From Azoarcus sp. CIB (lineage in GTDB: Bacteria; Pseudomonadota; Gammaproteobacteria; Burkholderiales; Rhodocyclaceae), in assembly GCF_001190925.1 (NCBI RefSeq), contig NZ_CP011072.1:1-64000 (forward strand): 64,000 nt of DNA, read 5' to 3'. The translations under genes were made by a program, and so were the position numbers. The notes under the pieces are model-generated. The model was given only the letters and a program-made list of their open reading frames with translations. It made no database searches and was not told where the DNA came from. The number at the start of each line of letters is the position of its first letter. Position 1 is the stretch's first letter. Below, one piece after another: positions 46,590 through 56,603 of the stretch.

Positions 46590-48662
46590 TCAGAAGCTGG
46601 CCGACACGCTCAGCATCAGCTGCGGCTCCAGGCGATTGACCGGGTCGTCGTCGCCGGAGGCCTGCTGCACCGGGAAGTTCGCGAGCTCCTGGTGGCGCCC
46701 GAGCAGGTTGAGGCCCGTCAGCCGCACTTCCAGCGCCTGTCCGCCGTCGAGGCGGAACTCGCGCGCGATGCTCGCGTCCAGCGTCGTGTAGTCCGGCACG
46801 GTGTAGTGATAGGTCGGCGAGAAGCCGTTGCCGGCGCGCACCGGGCCGACGCGAAGCAGCGTCAGCGCGCTCTGCCAGGCGCCCATGCGCTGCATCCAGG
46901 TGATGCTCGCCGAATACGGCACGACACTGTCTTCGGTGCCCGCATCCTCCGCGCGCGCGCGCATCAACGTGTGGCGCAGCAGCAGCGTGCCGTCGCGCCA
47001 GGGCTTGAAGTCGAACTGCGTCTCGACGCCTTCGATTCGCACCGTGCCCTGGCCGTTTGCCCACTGCGACGGCGGCAGGAAGCGCTGTACGAGTCCCTGG
47101 AACGGATTCTCGATCGGAACGACGGCTTGCTCGCGCACGATCTGGTCGTGGATGCGCTCGTGGAACACGCGCACGTCGAGGCTGCCGTGCAGAGACGGGA
47201 AGCGGCGCGCATATCCGATCTCGAAGCTGTCGAGGCGCGCCGGGTCGATGTCCGTATTGGGGATGAAGCGATGCTGCAGCAGGAGGCCGCGCGTCGGATG
47301 GAAGATGCGCACGTCGCTGTAGCGGCCGAAAACCCCCGGATTGCGCCACGCGCGCGCGTAGCCGGCGCGCCAGGTTTCGGTCTCGTCCGGCAGCCAGTTG
47401 AGGAACAGGCGCGGTGACAGGCGGGTACGGTCGTGCTGGAAGCGCTCCGCCATCGCACCGAAGTTCCATTGCCACTGTGGCGCGGCCCGCCATTCGACGT
47501 TGGCGTACAGGCGCCGGCTTTCCTCGGTCGGGTCGGAGCGGCCGAAGAAGATGAACGGTGCATGGACCTGGTCGCGCCGCCACTCCGCCCCCCAGCTCAA
47601 CCGCAGGCCCTGCCGGGGCGAGAGGTTGTGCTGGAATTCGAGGTTCTGCCGCCGCGTCGTGAAGCTGTCGTTCACCGGAATCGAGGCGGGGCCGAGGATC
47701 GCCTGGAGCGGCCCGGTGTTGACCGCCCATTCATTGGTCGTGCGCTCGTAGGCGTAGTAGCCGGACAGCAGGAACTCCTCGTCCGGACTGGCGGCATGAC
47801 GCCAGCGCAGGTGGCCGAAGTGCTCGCGCGTGTCCATGTCGCGCTCGGGATGGGAGTCGAACGGCGTAATCGGGTAACCCGTTCCGCGCTCGATGTCGGT
47901 GAGGCCGGCGAGCAGGGTCAGCTCGTCGTGCTCGCCCATTTGCAGGTCGCTGCGCAGGCTCACGCGATGGCGGTTGCGGCTGTCGTTCAGGTCATGCACA
48001 CCCTCGTCGCGCAGGTGTTGCGCGGTGACGCGCAGGCCCAGCGGACCCGAGCGCGTGACGACGCGGCCGCTGACCTCCGAATACTCGCCGGTGCCGCCCG
48101 CGACCGAGACCGTCGCGCCGCGCTCCTCGGCGGTGTGGCGCGTGATGATGTTCACCACGCCCATGAAGGCATTCGTGCCGTACGAGGCCGCGTCGGTGCC
48201 ACGCACGACCTCGATGCGCTCGATGTCCTCGATCGCCAGCGGGAAGGAATTGCGCCCGAAGCTGCCGAAATACGACGCGCTCACCGAGCGGCCGTCGATG
48301 AGGATCTGCAGCTCCTGCGGGGTATCGCGGTTCGGGCCGTGATAGCTGACCCACTGCTCGCTGCCGCGTTCCTTCGCGACCAGCATGCCCGGCACGAGGC
48401 GCAGCAGGCGATCCAGGCTGCGGTAGCCGGTCGCGCGGATCGTCTCGCGATCGAGCACGGTGATCGCCGCAGGCGTCTCGTGCTGCGGTCGCGGCATGCG
48501 CGAAACGGTCAGCACCACCGGAAGGGAATCGAAATAGCTCGATTCCGGAATCTGCGGATCCGGTGAGGCTTCCGGTCCGATGCCGGACTGGGCTGCCGCG
48601 GCGGAAGCGCACGCGGCAATCGACGCCGCGGCGATGGCGCGCAAATATAAGCGGAAAGTCAT
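46590..48662 (-). CDS. TonB-dependent outer-membrane receptor
   Basis: This 690-residue outer-membrane protein has a signal peptide (MTFRLYLRAIAAASIAACASAAAAQ). A plug domain follows (about 55-170, with AAITVLDRETIRATGYRSLDRLLRLVPGM and ERIEVVRGTDAASYGTNAFMGVVNIITR). A beta-barrel ends in a terminal Phe (LMLSVSASF), the usual sorting signal. No TonB box or ligand could be assigned with confidence; it resembles the siderophore/vitamin-type receptors without clear homologous context. Confidence 0.9.
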   Translation of the reverse strand: MTFRLYLRAIAAASIAACASAAAAQSGIGPEASPDPQIPESSYFDSLPVVLTVSRMPRPQHETPAAITVLDRETIRATGYRSLDRLLRLVPGMLVAKERGSEQWVSYHGPNRDTPQELQILIDGRSVSASYFGSFGRNSFPLAIEDIERIEVVRGTDAASYGTNAFMGVVNIITRHTAEERGATVSVAGGTGEYSEVSGRVVTRSGPLGLRVTAQHLRDEGVHDLNDSRNRHRVSLRSDLQMGEHDELTLLAGLTDIERGTGYPITPFDSHPERDMDTREHFGHLRWRHAASPDEEFLLSGYYAYERTTNEWAVNTGPLQAILGPASIPVNDSFTTRRQNLEFQHNLSPRQGLRLSWGAEWRRDQVHAPFIFFGRSDPTEESRRLYANVEWRAAPQWQWNFGAMAERFQHDRTRLSPRLFLNWLPDETETWRAGYARAWRNPGVFGRYSDVRIFHPTRGLLLQHRFIPNTDIDPARLDSFEIGYARRFPSLHGSLDVRVFHERIHDQIVREQAVVPIENPFQGLVQRFLPPSQWANGQGTVRIEGVETQFDFKPWRDGTLLLRHTLMRARAEDAGTEDSVVPYSASITWMQRMGAWQSALTLLRVGPVRAGNGFSPTYHYTVPDYTTLDASIAREFRLDGGQALEVRLTGLNLLGRHQELANFPVQQASGDDDPVNRLEPQLMLSVSASF

Positions 48663-48809
48663 AGTCGTTATTGTTGGAAGTCCCGCCGCGCGGGACATTG
48701 GCGCAATACGAAGTATAAAGGCAGTGGCACCGCGCGGGTTGCCGGAGGTGTCCCGATGTGCCCATGCGGAGTAACATCATCGGCGCATGCCATCGCCCAG
48801 CGCACCTTC

Positions 48810-49748
48810 ATGACCCTCACCGATCTCCGCTATCTCATCGCCCTCGCCCACGAGCGCCACTTCGGCCGCGCGGCCGAGAAGTGCCATGTCAGCCAGCCCA
48901 CGCTTTCGGTCGCGATCAAGAAGGTCGAGGACGAGCTTGGCGTGCAGCTCTTCGAGCGCAGTGCGACCGAGGTCAAGATCACCTCCACCGGCCAGCGCAT
49001 CGTCGCCCAGGCCGAGAAGGTGCTGATGGAAGCGGCGCAGATCCCCGAGATCGCCGCTGCCGGCAAGGATCCGTTGTCGGGGCCGCTGCGCCTGGGGGTG
49101 ATCTACACCATCGCCCCCTACCTGTTGCCGCGGCTGATCCCGCGCGTGCATAAGCTCGCGCCGCGCATGCCGCTGATCATCCACGAAAACTACACCACTC
49201 GGCTCCTCGAGGCGCTCAAGCGCGGCGAACTCGACGTCATCGTGCTGTCGCTGCCCTTCGACGAGGCGGGCATCGTCGCCCAGCCCGTGTACGACGAACC
49301 CTTCCGCGTGCTGATGCCGGCGGCTCACCCGTGGACGGCGCTGAAGCACATCGACCCCGACACGCTCGCCGACGACCAGCTGCTGCTGCTCGGCGCCGGC
49401 AACTGCTTCCGCGACCAGGTGCTCGAAGTGTGTCCGCACTGCCGCAACGTCAGCGGCCTGCAGCGCACGCTGGAAGGCAGCTCGCTGGAGACCATTCGCC
49501 ACATGGTCGCGACCGGCCTCGGCGTCACGGTGCTGCCCTCCACCGCCGCGGACGACCTGCCGGCACAGAACACGCTGGTCGCCGTGCGTCCCTTCTCCGA
49601 CCCCGAACCCTCGCGCCGCGTCGCGCTCGCGTGGCGCGTCACCTACCCGCGCAGCGGCGCGATCGACGTCCTGCGCACCGCCATCCTCGAAAGCGACCTG
49701 CCCGGCGTGCGCCAGATCGGCCGTTCCGCGCCGCTGGAGCTTGCCTGA
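48810..49748 (+). CDS. oxyR: OxyR-like LysR-family peroxide sensor
   Basis: This 312-residue regulator begins MTLTDLRYLIALAHERHFGRAAEKCHVSQPTLSVAIKKVEDELG. Its effector domain contains GAGNCFRDQVLEVCPHC, with two Cys at the spacing of the H2O2-sensing Cys199/Cys208 pair of OxyR. It is divergent from the TonB receptor and precedes the FAD reductase gene. Regulation of peroxide defence is inferred from the Cys pair; the usual katA/ahpC partners are not in this window. Confidence 0.88.
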   Translation: MTLTDLRYLIALAHERHFGRAAEKCHVSQPTLSVAIKKVEDELGVQLFERSATEVKITSTGQRIVAQAEKVLMEAAQIPEIAAAGKDPLSGPLRLGVIYTIAPYLLPRLIPRVHKLAPRMPLIIHENYTTRLLEALKRGELDVIVLSLPFDEAGIVAQPVYDEPFRVLMPAAHPWTALKHIDPDTLADDQLLLLGAGNCFRDQVLEVCPHCRNVSGLQRTLEGSSLETIRHMVATGLGVTVLPSTAADDLPAQNTLVAVRPFSDPEPSRRVALAWRVTYPRSGAIDVLRTAILESDLPGVRQIGRSAPLELA

Positions 49749-49852
49749 CGCACGCGTGCCCGGGGCGCCGGCGAAGGCCGGCGTGACCGATTGCCGCGCC
49801 GTCACGCGCGTTGGCGACTAGCGTGAAACCATGCCTTCCCCGGGGGAGCGCC

Positions 49853-51002
49853 GTGGCTGCACCGCTCGTGATCGTCGGTACCGGCTTTGCCGGCTACGCG
49901 CTGCTGCGCGCGCTGCGCCAGCGCGACCGTCACCGCGAGATCCACATGGTCGGCGCCGACGAGGCCGCGGCCTACTCCAAGGACCAGCTCCCCGCGGGCC
50001 TCGCGCACCGGCGCGACGCGGACGAACTGGTGATCGCGACCGCCGAGCAGATGGCCTATCGCTTCGAGGCCACGATCACCCCGCACCGCCGCGTGCTCGC
50101 GATCGACCCCGCGAGCCGCATGCTGCGCACCGACAACCCTGCGCAGGCGGAGCAGGCCTGGTCGCAGCTGGTGCTCGCGACCGGCGCAGAATCGGTGCGG
50201 CCGGCGAACGTGCGCGGCAGCGCCGCCGCATCCGTCCTAACCGTCGGCAGCCTTGCCGAATACGCCTATCTGCGCTCCGAACTCGCTGGGCGCCGGCGCG
50301 TCGCCGTTGTCGGCGGCAGCATCCGCGGCTGCGAGCTGGCGGAAAGCCTGAAGCGTGGCGGCTGCGAGGTGACCCTGCTGGAGTCGGACCCGCAGCTGCT
50401 GGGCGGCAGCGTCCCCGCCCTGTGTGCCGAACGCATCGCCGCCGCGCGTGGCCGCCGCCGGCGTGCGCATCCGCACCGAGGACGGCGTGCAGCGCATCGA
50501 CCAGGGCATGAGCGAACTCCACGTCACGATGCTGGGCGGCAAACCGCTCGCCGTCGATGTCGTCGTCGCGGCGCTGCCCACCCGGCCGCGCGTGCAGCTC
50601 GCGCAGGCGGCAGGGCTGGACGTCGCGGCGGGCATCGTCGTCGACGCCGCGCTGCGCACTTCGGCCGAGACGATTCACGCCCTGGGCGGGTGCGCGGAAT
50701 TCGAGGGGCGTGTGTTCGAGCTCGGGGAAGACATCGAAGCCGGCGCGCAGGCGCTGGCCGACGTGCTCGCGGGACACGGCGCTCGCATGCGCTGGAAGGC
50801 GCGCGTCCGGCGCCTGAACCTGGACTGTTGCGCCGTCGCGATCTGCGAACCGCCGCCGGTCGCTGGCGAATGGCACGAATCGGCCACCGCCCGCGGCGTG
50901 CGCGGGCTGTTCCACGACCGCACAGGGGCCCTGCGCGGCTTCGCGCTGGTGGGCGATCCCGCCGGCGAAAGCGGCAGCCTGCTCGGCCGCGTCGCGCGTT
51001 GA
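49853..51002 (+). pseudogene. FAD-dependent NAD(P)H reductase (rubredoxin-reductase type), frameshifted
   Basis: The first frame has an FAD-binding GxGxxG (VIVGTGFAGYALL) and an NAD-binding motif (VAVVGGSIRGCELAESLKRGGCEVTLLES). It loses register near 50446 and continues in frame +1 as AAAGVRIRTEDGVQ through IHALGGCAEFEGRVFELG to a stop at 51002. Removing one G from GCGCGTGGCC gives the expected ERIAAALAAAGVRIR. The full length of 1150 bases is one more than a multiple of three. Either a real inactivating mutation or a sequencing error. The GTG start has an SD of GGGGAG. Confidence 0.82.
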
Positions 51003-51027
51003 AGCGCGACCCGCGGCGACGGCGGGC

Positions 51028-53658
51028 TCAAACTTCCTTGCGCGCCCGCGGACTGGTCTTGCGAGCTGCCGGTTTGGCCTTCTCGGCCTTCTCGGCCTTC
51101 TCGGCCTTCTCGGCCTTCTCGGCCTTCTCGGCCGCCGCCGCGCCTTCCTTGCCGGCCCCATCGCCGGCCTTGGCCTTCGCGCCGGCCTTGGGGGCCTTCG
51201 GCTCGAACTCGAAGCCCACCTTGCCGTCTGCGCCGCGCACGAGGAAGGCCGAGAACTTGCGCTTGGTGCGCGTCGACACGAAACCCTTGAGCAGCTCGGT
51301 GCGGCCGTCGGCGAGCAGCTTCGTCATCTGCTCGCGCTCGACGGGCTGTTGCAGGATCACCTTGCCCGAGCGGAAGTCGCAGTACTTCTCCGGTCCCACC
51401 GACTTCGCGCACACGTAGGCCATGCCGTGCTCATACACCGGCGACGCGCACTTCGGGCACGCGCCGAGTGGCTCCTGGCCGGAGAAATCGACCGGCTCCG
51501 CGCCCTCGCCGTCGTCCTTCGGCTGGCCGAAGTCGAATTCCGGCTGCCTGTCGTCATTGAGGCGGATCTCGGCGTTGAAGAGCCGCCCCATCTTGCTGCG
51601 GAAGCCCATCAGCGGGCCGACCTTGCCTTCGCGCAGCAGCGTCTCGATCTCGTTGATCTCGAACTGGCGCCCGGCGACGATCTTCCACGCGCTCCACTCG
51701 CAGCCCTGGCAGGCGAACTTCTTGTAGTTCTCCTTCACCACACCGCCGCACTTCGGGCACGGCGTCGATAGGGTGACGAAGTCGCCCGGCACGGTGTCGG
51801 ACTCGTAGCGCTTCGCGCGTTCGACGACCTCGCGCGCCATCTCGGCGATCTCGCGCATGAATTCGGGGCGCGACAGCTGGCCGCGCTCCATCTGCGCGAG
51901 CTTGTGTTCCCATTCGCCGGTCAGCTCCGGCGAGGTCAGCGCGGAGACGTCGAGGCCCTTCAGCAGCGTGATCAGCGAGAAGGCCTTCGCGCTCGGGATC
52001 AGCTCGCGTCCTTCGCGGTGAATGTACTGCTCGGCGATCAGGCCTTCGATGATCTGCGCGCGCGTCGCCGGCGTGCCGAGGCCGCGTTCGCCCATCGCCG
52101 CGCGCAACTCCTCGTCGTCGACCATCTTGCCCGCGCCTTCCATCGCCGAGAGCAGGGTCGCTTCGTTGTAGCGTGCAGGCGGCTTGGTGACGAGCGATTT
52201 CACGAGGATGTCGTCGGTCGACACGGTCTCGTTCGGCTGCACCGCGCACAGCTGCGCGCCGCTGCCTCCGCTGCTGCCATCCTCGTCTTCCTTGACCGCC
52301 TCCTTGCCGTACACGGCGAGCCAGCCGGAATTCACGAGCACCTTGCCCTCGGTCTTGAAGGCCTCGTTCTCGACGCGCGTGATGCGGGTCGTGATGCGGT
52401 ATTCGGCCGCCGGGTAGAACACCGACAGGAAGCGGCGCGTGACCAGGTCGTAGATCTTGTGCTCGGCTTCCGACAGGCTCTTGGGCACGGTGCCGGTCGG
52501 GATGATCGCGAAGTGGTCGGAGATCTTCGCGTTGTTGAAGATGCGCTTGTTGGGCTTCACCCAGCCCTGCTTCGCGATCTCGTTCGCAAACGGCGCGTAG
52601 TCGTCGGGCAGCGCGCGCATCACGTCCGTGACGGTGCCGAGGTAGTCCTCGGGCAGCGCGCGTGCATCGGTACGCGGATAGGTCAGCGCCTTGTGCTTTT
52701 CGTAAAGCGCCTGGGCGATCTGCAGCGTCACGCGTGCCGAGAAACCGAAGCGGCCGTTGGCCTCGCGCTGCAGGCTGGTGAGGTCGAAGAGCAGCGGCGA
52801 GAGCTGCGTCGAGGGCTTGGATTCCTCCGTGACGGTGCCCGGCTTGCCGTCGCATTTGGCCTTGATCGCCTCGGCGCGCGCCTTGTCCCACATGCGGAAG
52901 GCGGTCGCGTGTTCGTCGCCTTCGGGCTTCTTGAACTTCTCGTCGAACCAGCGTCCCGCGTAGCTGCCGGCCTGGCAGCCGAACGAGGCCTCCAGTTCCC
53001 AGTAGTCGCGCGGCTTGAACTGGCGGATCTTCTGTTCGCGTTCGACCACGATCGCGAGCGTCGGCGTCTGCACGCGCCCGACCGTGGTCAGGTGGAAGCC
53101 GCCCGTCTTGGAGTTGAACGCGGTCATCGCGCGCGTGCCGTTGATGCCGATCAGCCAGTCGCTCTCGGCGCGGCACACCGCCGCCGAACGCAGGCCCTCG
53201 ACCTCCTGCGCCGAGCGCAGGTGGGTGAAGCCATCGCGGATCGCGGTCGCGGTCATCGACTGCAGCCACAGCCGGCGCACCGGCTTGTCGCTCTTCGCAT
53301 GCTGCGCGATGAAGTTGAAGATCAGCTCGCCTTCGCGGCCCGCGTCGCAGGCGTTGATCAGGCCGGTGACGTCCTTGCGCTTGATCAGCCGCGTCAGCAG
53401 CTTGAGGCGGTCGTCGGTCTTCTCGATGGGTTTCAGCGCGAACTGCGGCGGGATCACCGGCAGGTGCGCAAAGGTCCATTTGCCGCGCTTGACCTCGTAC
53501 TCGTCGGGCACCACCAGCTCGAGCAGGTGGCCGACGGCCGATGAGAGCACGTACTCGTCGGACTCGAAGTAGTCCTTTTCCTTCGTGAAACCGCCCAACG
53601 CGCGGGCGATGTCCTGCGCGACCGAAGGTTTCTCCGCGATGATCAGTTGCTTGCTCAT
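51028..53658 (-). CDS. topB: DNA topoisomerase III
   Basis: TopB is a type IA topoisomerase that decatenates DNA. The 876-residue protein begins MSKQLIIAEKPSVAQDIARALG (TOPRIM start) and shows LINACDAGREGELIFNFIAQH, then the catalytic Tyr in YEKHKALTYPRTDARALPEDYL. Three C-terminal zinc-like regions (CPKCGGVVKENYKKFACQGCEW, CPKCASPV) follow. The very C-terminus holds AEK repeats from a 9-base tandem repeat, then a basic tail. It is the last of a LysM-dprA-smg-topB gene run. Confidence 0.95.
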   Translation of the reverse strand: MSKQLIIAEKPSVAQDIARALGGFTKEKDYFESDEYVLSSAVGHLLELVVPDEYEVKRGKWTFAHLPVIPPQFALKPIEKTDDRLKLLTRLIKRKDVTGLINACDAGREGELIFNFIAQHAKSDKPVRRLWLQSMTATAIRDGFTHLRSAQEVEGLRSAAVCRAESDWLIGINGTRAMTAFNSKTGGFHLTTVGRVQTPTLAIVVEREQKIRQFKPRDYWELEASFGCQAGSYAGRWFDEKFKKPEGDEHATAFRMWDKARAEAIKAKCDGKPGTVTEESKPSTQLSPLLFDLTSLQREANGRFGFSARVTLQIAQALYEKHKALTYPRTDARALPEDYLGTVTDVMRALPDDYAPFANEIAKQGWVKPNKRIFNNAKISDHFAIIPTGTVPKSLSEAEHKIYDLVTRRFLSVFYPAAEYRITTRITRVENEAFKTEGKVLVNSGWLAVYGKEAVKEDEDGSSGGSGAQLCAVQPNETVSTDDILVKSLVTKPPARYNEATLLSAMEGAGKMVDDEELRAAMGERGLGTPATRAQIIEGLIAEQYIHREGRELIPSAKAFSLITLLKGLDVSALTSPELTGEWEHKLAQMERGQLSRPEFMREIAEMAREVVERAKRYESDTVPGDFVTLSTPCPKCGGVVKENYKKFACQGCEWSAWKIVAGRQFEINEIETLLREGKVGPLMGFRSKMGRLFNAEIRLNDDRQPEFDFGQPKDDGEGAEPVDFSGQEPLGACPKCASPVYEHGMAYVCAKSVGPEKYCDFRSGKVILQQPVEREQMTKLLADGRTELLKGFVSTRTKRKFSAFLVRGADGKVGFEFEPKAPKAGAKAKAGDGAGKEGAAAAEKAEKAEKAEKAEKAEKAKPAARKTSPRARKEV
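51076..51129 (-). repeat. 9-bp minisatellite in the 3' part of topB
   Basis: GGCCTTCTC is repeated six times in perfect tandem on the plus strand, encoding (AEK)6 in the linker before the basic tail. Length variation in multiples of 9 bases would keep the frame. Confidence 0.95.
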
Positions 53659-53763
53659 GCCGCTTGGCCGCCTTGGAAAACCCTGTCGGTTTTCGTGTAT
53701 GGGGTGATCGAGCGGCGCATGATAAGCAGGCCGCCGTCAAGGGTGCAAGCGCCGCGGGTGCGC

Positions 53764-54231
53764 CTAGTGCTTCGCGAGCGCGCCTTCGTCCGCCTCTTCC
53801 CCGAGTAGTTCGTCGACGATCAGGCTGTCGAGCGGCAGCTCGCGCTGCCACAGCACCATCAGCACGATCACCTTGAGCCGCGCGAGGCTGACGCCGAATC
53901 CGCTCAGCGCCAGCGTGCGCTCGATGATGATCTCGCGCGTTCCGGCGTCGAGGGCGCCGGCATTCTCCAGGAAGGCGAGGAAGCCGCGGCACTCGGTGCT
54001 GAGCCGCAGCTCTTCCTCGGCCGCATACACGCGGAACGCCCCCGCTGCGGGCGTCGTGGCGAGCGGCGAGGTGTCGGAAATGCTGCGCAGGCCCGAGAAC
54101 CAGTCGAGGGCTTCGGTGATTTCATCCTCCTCGAAACCGGCCGCCGAAAGCTTGCGGGCGAGCTGGTCGATTTCGGGGCAGGCAGCGGCGTGAACGTAGT
54201 TCTCGAAGAGGTATACAAAGATGTCGAACAT
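53764..54231 (-). CDS. smg: Smg family protein (DUF494)
   Basis: This 155-residue protein begins MFDIFVYLFENYV, the family's signature start, and contains ELARKLSAAGFEEDEI-type and LDWFSGLRSI segments. Function is uncertain; smg is commonly found next to dprA in proteobacteria, as it is here (17 bases downstream of dprA). Confidence 0.92.
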   Translation of the reverse strand: MFDIFVYLFENYVHAAACPEIDQLARKLSAAGFEEDEITEALDWFSGLRSISDTSPLATTPAAGAFRVYAAEEELRLSTECRGFLAFLENAGALDAGTREIIIERTLALSGFGVSLARLKVIVLMVLWQRELPLDSLIVDELLGEEADEGALAKH

Positions 54232-54248
54232 GGCGGCACACCGTCTGG

Positions 54249-55406
54249 TCAATAGCGCTGGAAGCGCCCGCCGGGGAGTCGGCTGATCCGCCCGTCGAGC
54301 TCCAGTGACAGCAGAATGGCGTAGAGCGCATCGAGCGTCAAGCCGCTGCGTGCGGCCAGGGTGTCGACATCGAGCGGGTCGTGCCCCAAGGCGTCGAGCA
54401 CCGCGGCCTGGTCGGGCGGCAGGTCCGCATCCGGCGCAGGCGGGGGGAACAGCACCTGCGAAGCCTCCTCCGCCGCGCGCTTGCGCCCCCGTGCCGCGCT
54501 GCGCGTGGCCGGCTGCGCGGGCGGCCTGGCGGTCCCGCCCCACGCGAGTTCGTCGAGCACGTCGGCGGCCGTCTCGACCAGCTTGGCGCCGTCGCGGATC
54601 AGGCGGTGGCAGCCGCGCGCGAGCGGCGAATGGATGGAGCCGGGGATCGCGAACACCTCGCGCCCGCACTCGGACGCGAGCCGTGCGGTGATCAGCGAGC
54701 CGCTGCCCACGGCCGCCTCGACGACCAGCACGCCGCGCGCGAGTCCGGCGATGAGGCGGTTGCGGCGCGGGAAATTGTGCGGCAGCGCGGGCGTGCCGAG
54801 TGGCAGTTCGCTGACGATGGCGCCGCGCTGGGCGATTTCGCGCGCGAGCGCCTGGTTGCGGGCGGGATAGACGCGGTCCGCACCGGTGCCGATGACCGCG
54901 ACGGTCTTGCCTTCGGCGTGGTCGAGCGCCCCGCGGTGGGCCGCGGCGTCGATGCCGAGCGCGAGCCCGCTGACGATCGTGAGGCCGGCGGCGGCGAGAT
55001 GTTCCGCAAAGGCCTGGGCGTTCGCGACGCCGCCCGGCGTTGCCGAGCGCGCGCCGACGATCGCCAGCGCGTTCCCGGCGAGCAGCGCCGGGTCACCCTT
55101 CACGTACAGCAGCACCGGCGGGTCGGGAATTTCTAGCAGACCGGGCGGATAGGCCGCGTCGCCGAGGGTGAGGATGTGGTTGCCCGGTTCTGCGGCCCAC
55201 GCGAGGGCTGCGGCGATGCGCGCCTCGTCGGGCGCGGCGAACAGCAGGTCGGCAGTGCCCGCGCCGGCCACGGCCGTGATCGCGCTGCGCCCGGCGGCGA
55301 AGACTTGCCCGGGCAGCCCGAACGCTGCGAGCAGGCTGCGCTGGCGTTCGGGGCCGATGCCGGGGAGGAGGGTCAGCCGCAGCCAGGCGGCGAGATCGTC
55401 CTCCAC
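54249..55406 (-). CDS. dprA: DNA processing protein DprA
   Basis: DprA binds incoming single-stranded DNA and loads RecA during natural transformation. The 385-residue protein shows the core motifs VAIVGARSATPGG near 110, IVSGLALGIDAAAHRGAL near 145, VAVIGTGADRVYPARN near 170, and SELPLGTPALPHNFPRRNRLIAGLARGVLVVEAAVGSGSLITARLA near 195-240. A C-terminal winged-helix domain follows (about 325-385). It is 10 bases downstream of the LysM gene. Confidence 0.96.
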   Translation of the reverse strand: MEDDLAAWLRLTLLPGIGPERQRSLLAAFGLPGQVFAAGRSAITAVAGAGTADLLFAAPDEARIAAALAWAAEPGNHILTLGDAAYPPGLLEIPDPPVLLYVKGDPALLAGNALAIVGARSATPGGVANAQAFAEHLAAAGLTIVSGLALGIDAAAHRGALDHAEGKTVAVIGTGADRVYPARNQALAREIAQRGAIVSELPLGTPALPHNFPRRNRLIAGLARGVLVVEAAVGSGSLITARLASECGREVFAIPGSIHSPLARGCHRLIRDGAKLVETAADVLDELAWGGTARPPAQPATRSAARGRKRAAEEASQVLFPPPAPDADLPPDQAAVLDALGHDPLDVDTLAARSGLTLDALYAILLSLELDGRISRLPGGRFQRY

Positions 55407-55416
55407 CGCTGACGCG

Positions 55417-56442
55417 TCAGGGCTTGCGCACGCTGTCGCCGACCGTGACCTGGCCGTCGGTCTCCATCACCAGCGCGTAGGAGACGCGGTCGAACACGCG
55501 GAACACGAAGGCGAGGCCATAGCGCTTCTCGGGCAGGTTGTAGGTTTCCTTGTTGCCGTCGTCGTCCTTGTAGACGACCGAGCCGCGGTTGCGGTGCAGC
55601 GCGAGCACGTGGCCGCGCTCGATGCCTTCGCGGGCGCCGACGCTGAGCGTCACGACGTGGTTGCGGCCGGTTTCGGCGACGCCGCGGTAGATCCCGATCA
55701 GGCGGCCGGCGACCTCGTTCTCCGGCGCGTGCGGCATGTACGAGAAGATATCGGGCTTGTCGCTGACCAGCAGGCGGTCGCCGGTGCCGATCTCCTCGAC
55801 CGCGCTGAGGATCTCGAGCGTGGCCGGCGTGCCGTTCTCGGTGACTCGCGCGGAGCCGAGATACATGGCCTCGTAGCCGAGCACTTCCTTCGTGACCGGG
55901 TCGGTGAGCGGCTTGGCCGGGCGCAGCACCTGCCACACCTTCTGGTCTTCCTTGATGTTCTTGGCGAAGATCGTGTCGCCGGGGCCCATGTACACGCGAC
56001 TGGTCTCGGTCGCGACCACGGTGCCGGCGTCGGCCAGTCGCGCCTCGTCGACGACCAGCGGCTTGGTCAGGAAGGGCTCGATGTCCTGCATCGGGATGCT
56101 GGCGACGGCGTCCTTGAGGTCTTCGTGATAGACCTGCGGCTGCAGCTTCTGGTCGCCGACGCGGCGGCCGATCGACAGGTAGGGGCCGCTGCGGTCGAGC
56201 ACGATGATCTGGCCGGGATAGATCAGGTGCGGGTTGCGGATCTGGTTGCGGTTGAGGCGCCACACTTCGGGCCAGCGCCAGGGTTCCTTGAGGAACTTGC
56301 CCGAAATTCCCCACAGCGTATCGCCGCGCACGACGGTGTGGCTGTCGGGGGCATCGTCGGCGATTGCCGCCGGTGCCGCGAGCGCGGGCGCGCCAAGAAG
56401 GGTCGCAACGCTGAAGAGGAGAGGGAATATAATGCGGGTCAT
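55417..56442 (-). CDS. Exported LysM-domain protein
   Basis: This 341-residue protein has a signal peptide (MTRIIFPLLFSVATLLGAPALA). One LysM domain (about 35-85, SHTVVRGDTLWGISGKFLKEPWRWPEVWRLNRNQIRNPHLIYPGQ) probably binds peptidoglycan, and a long domain without recognised motifs (about 100-341) follows. Genes of this type commonly sit upstream of dprA in betaproteobacteria. It heads the likely operon LysM-dprA-smg-topB, divergent from def. Confidence 0.9.
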   Translation of the reverse strand: MTRIIFPLLFSVATLLGAPALAAPAAIADDAPDSHTVVRGDTLWGISGKFLKEPWRWPEVWRLNRNQIRNPHLIYPGQIIVLDRSGPYLSIGRRVGDQKLQPQVYHEDLKDAVASIPMQDIEPFLTKPLVVDEARLADAGTVVATETSRVYMGPGDTIFAKNIKEDQKVWQVLRPAKPLTDPVTKEVLGYEAMYLGSARVTENGTPATLEILSAVEEIGTGDRLLVSDKPDIFSYMPHAPENEVAGRLIGIYRGVAETGRNHVVTLSVGAREGIERGHVLALHRNRGSVVYKDDDGNKETYNLPEKRYGLAFVFRVFDRVSYALVMETDGQVTVGDSVRKP

Positions 56443-56603
56443 CGCTCGCTTCCGATTGGAACGGACCGGATTTTCGGCTACCGGAACGCGTTCCGCCGGT
56501 CGAGGATCCAATCCGCAGACTCGATTCGAATGCCGGGGCGACCCCGACAGCATGCCAAAGCACTTGAAATTCTGCACGTAATGACTTAACCCGGCAAGCA
56601 TTT

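Noticed and set aside
51076-51129. A CRISPR-like array from the 9-bp repeats in topB
   Set aside because: Repeats are contiguous, only 9 bp and in frame; there are no spacers. It is a minisatellite.
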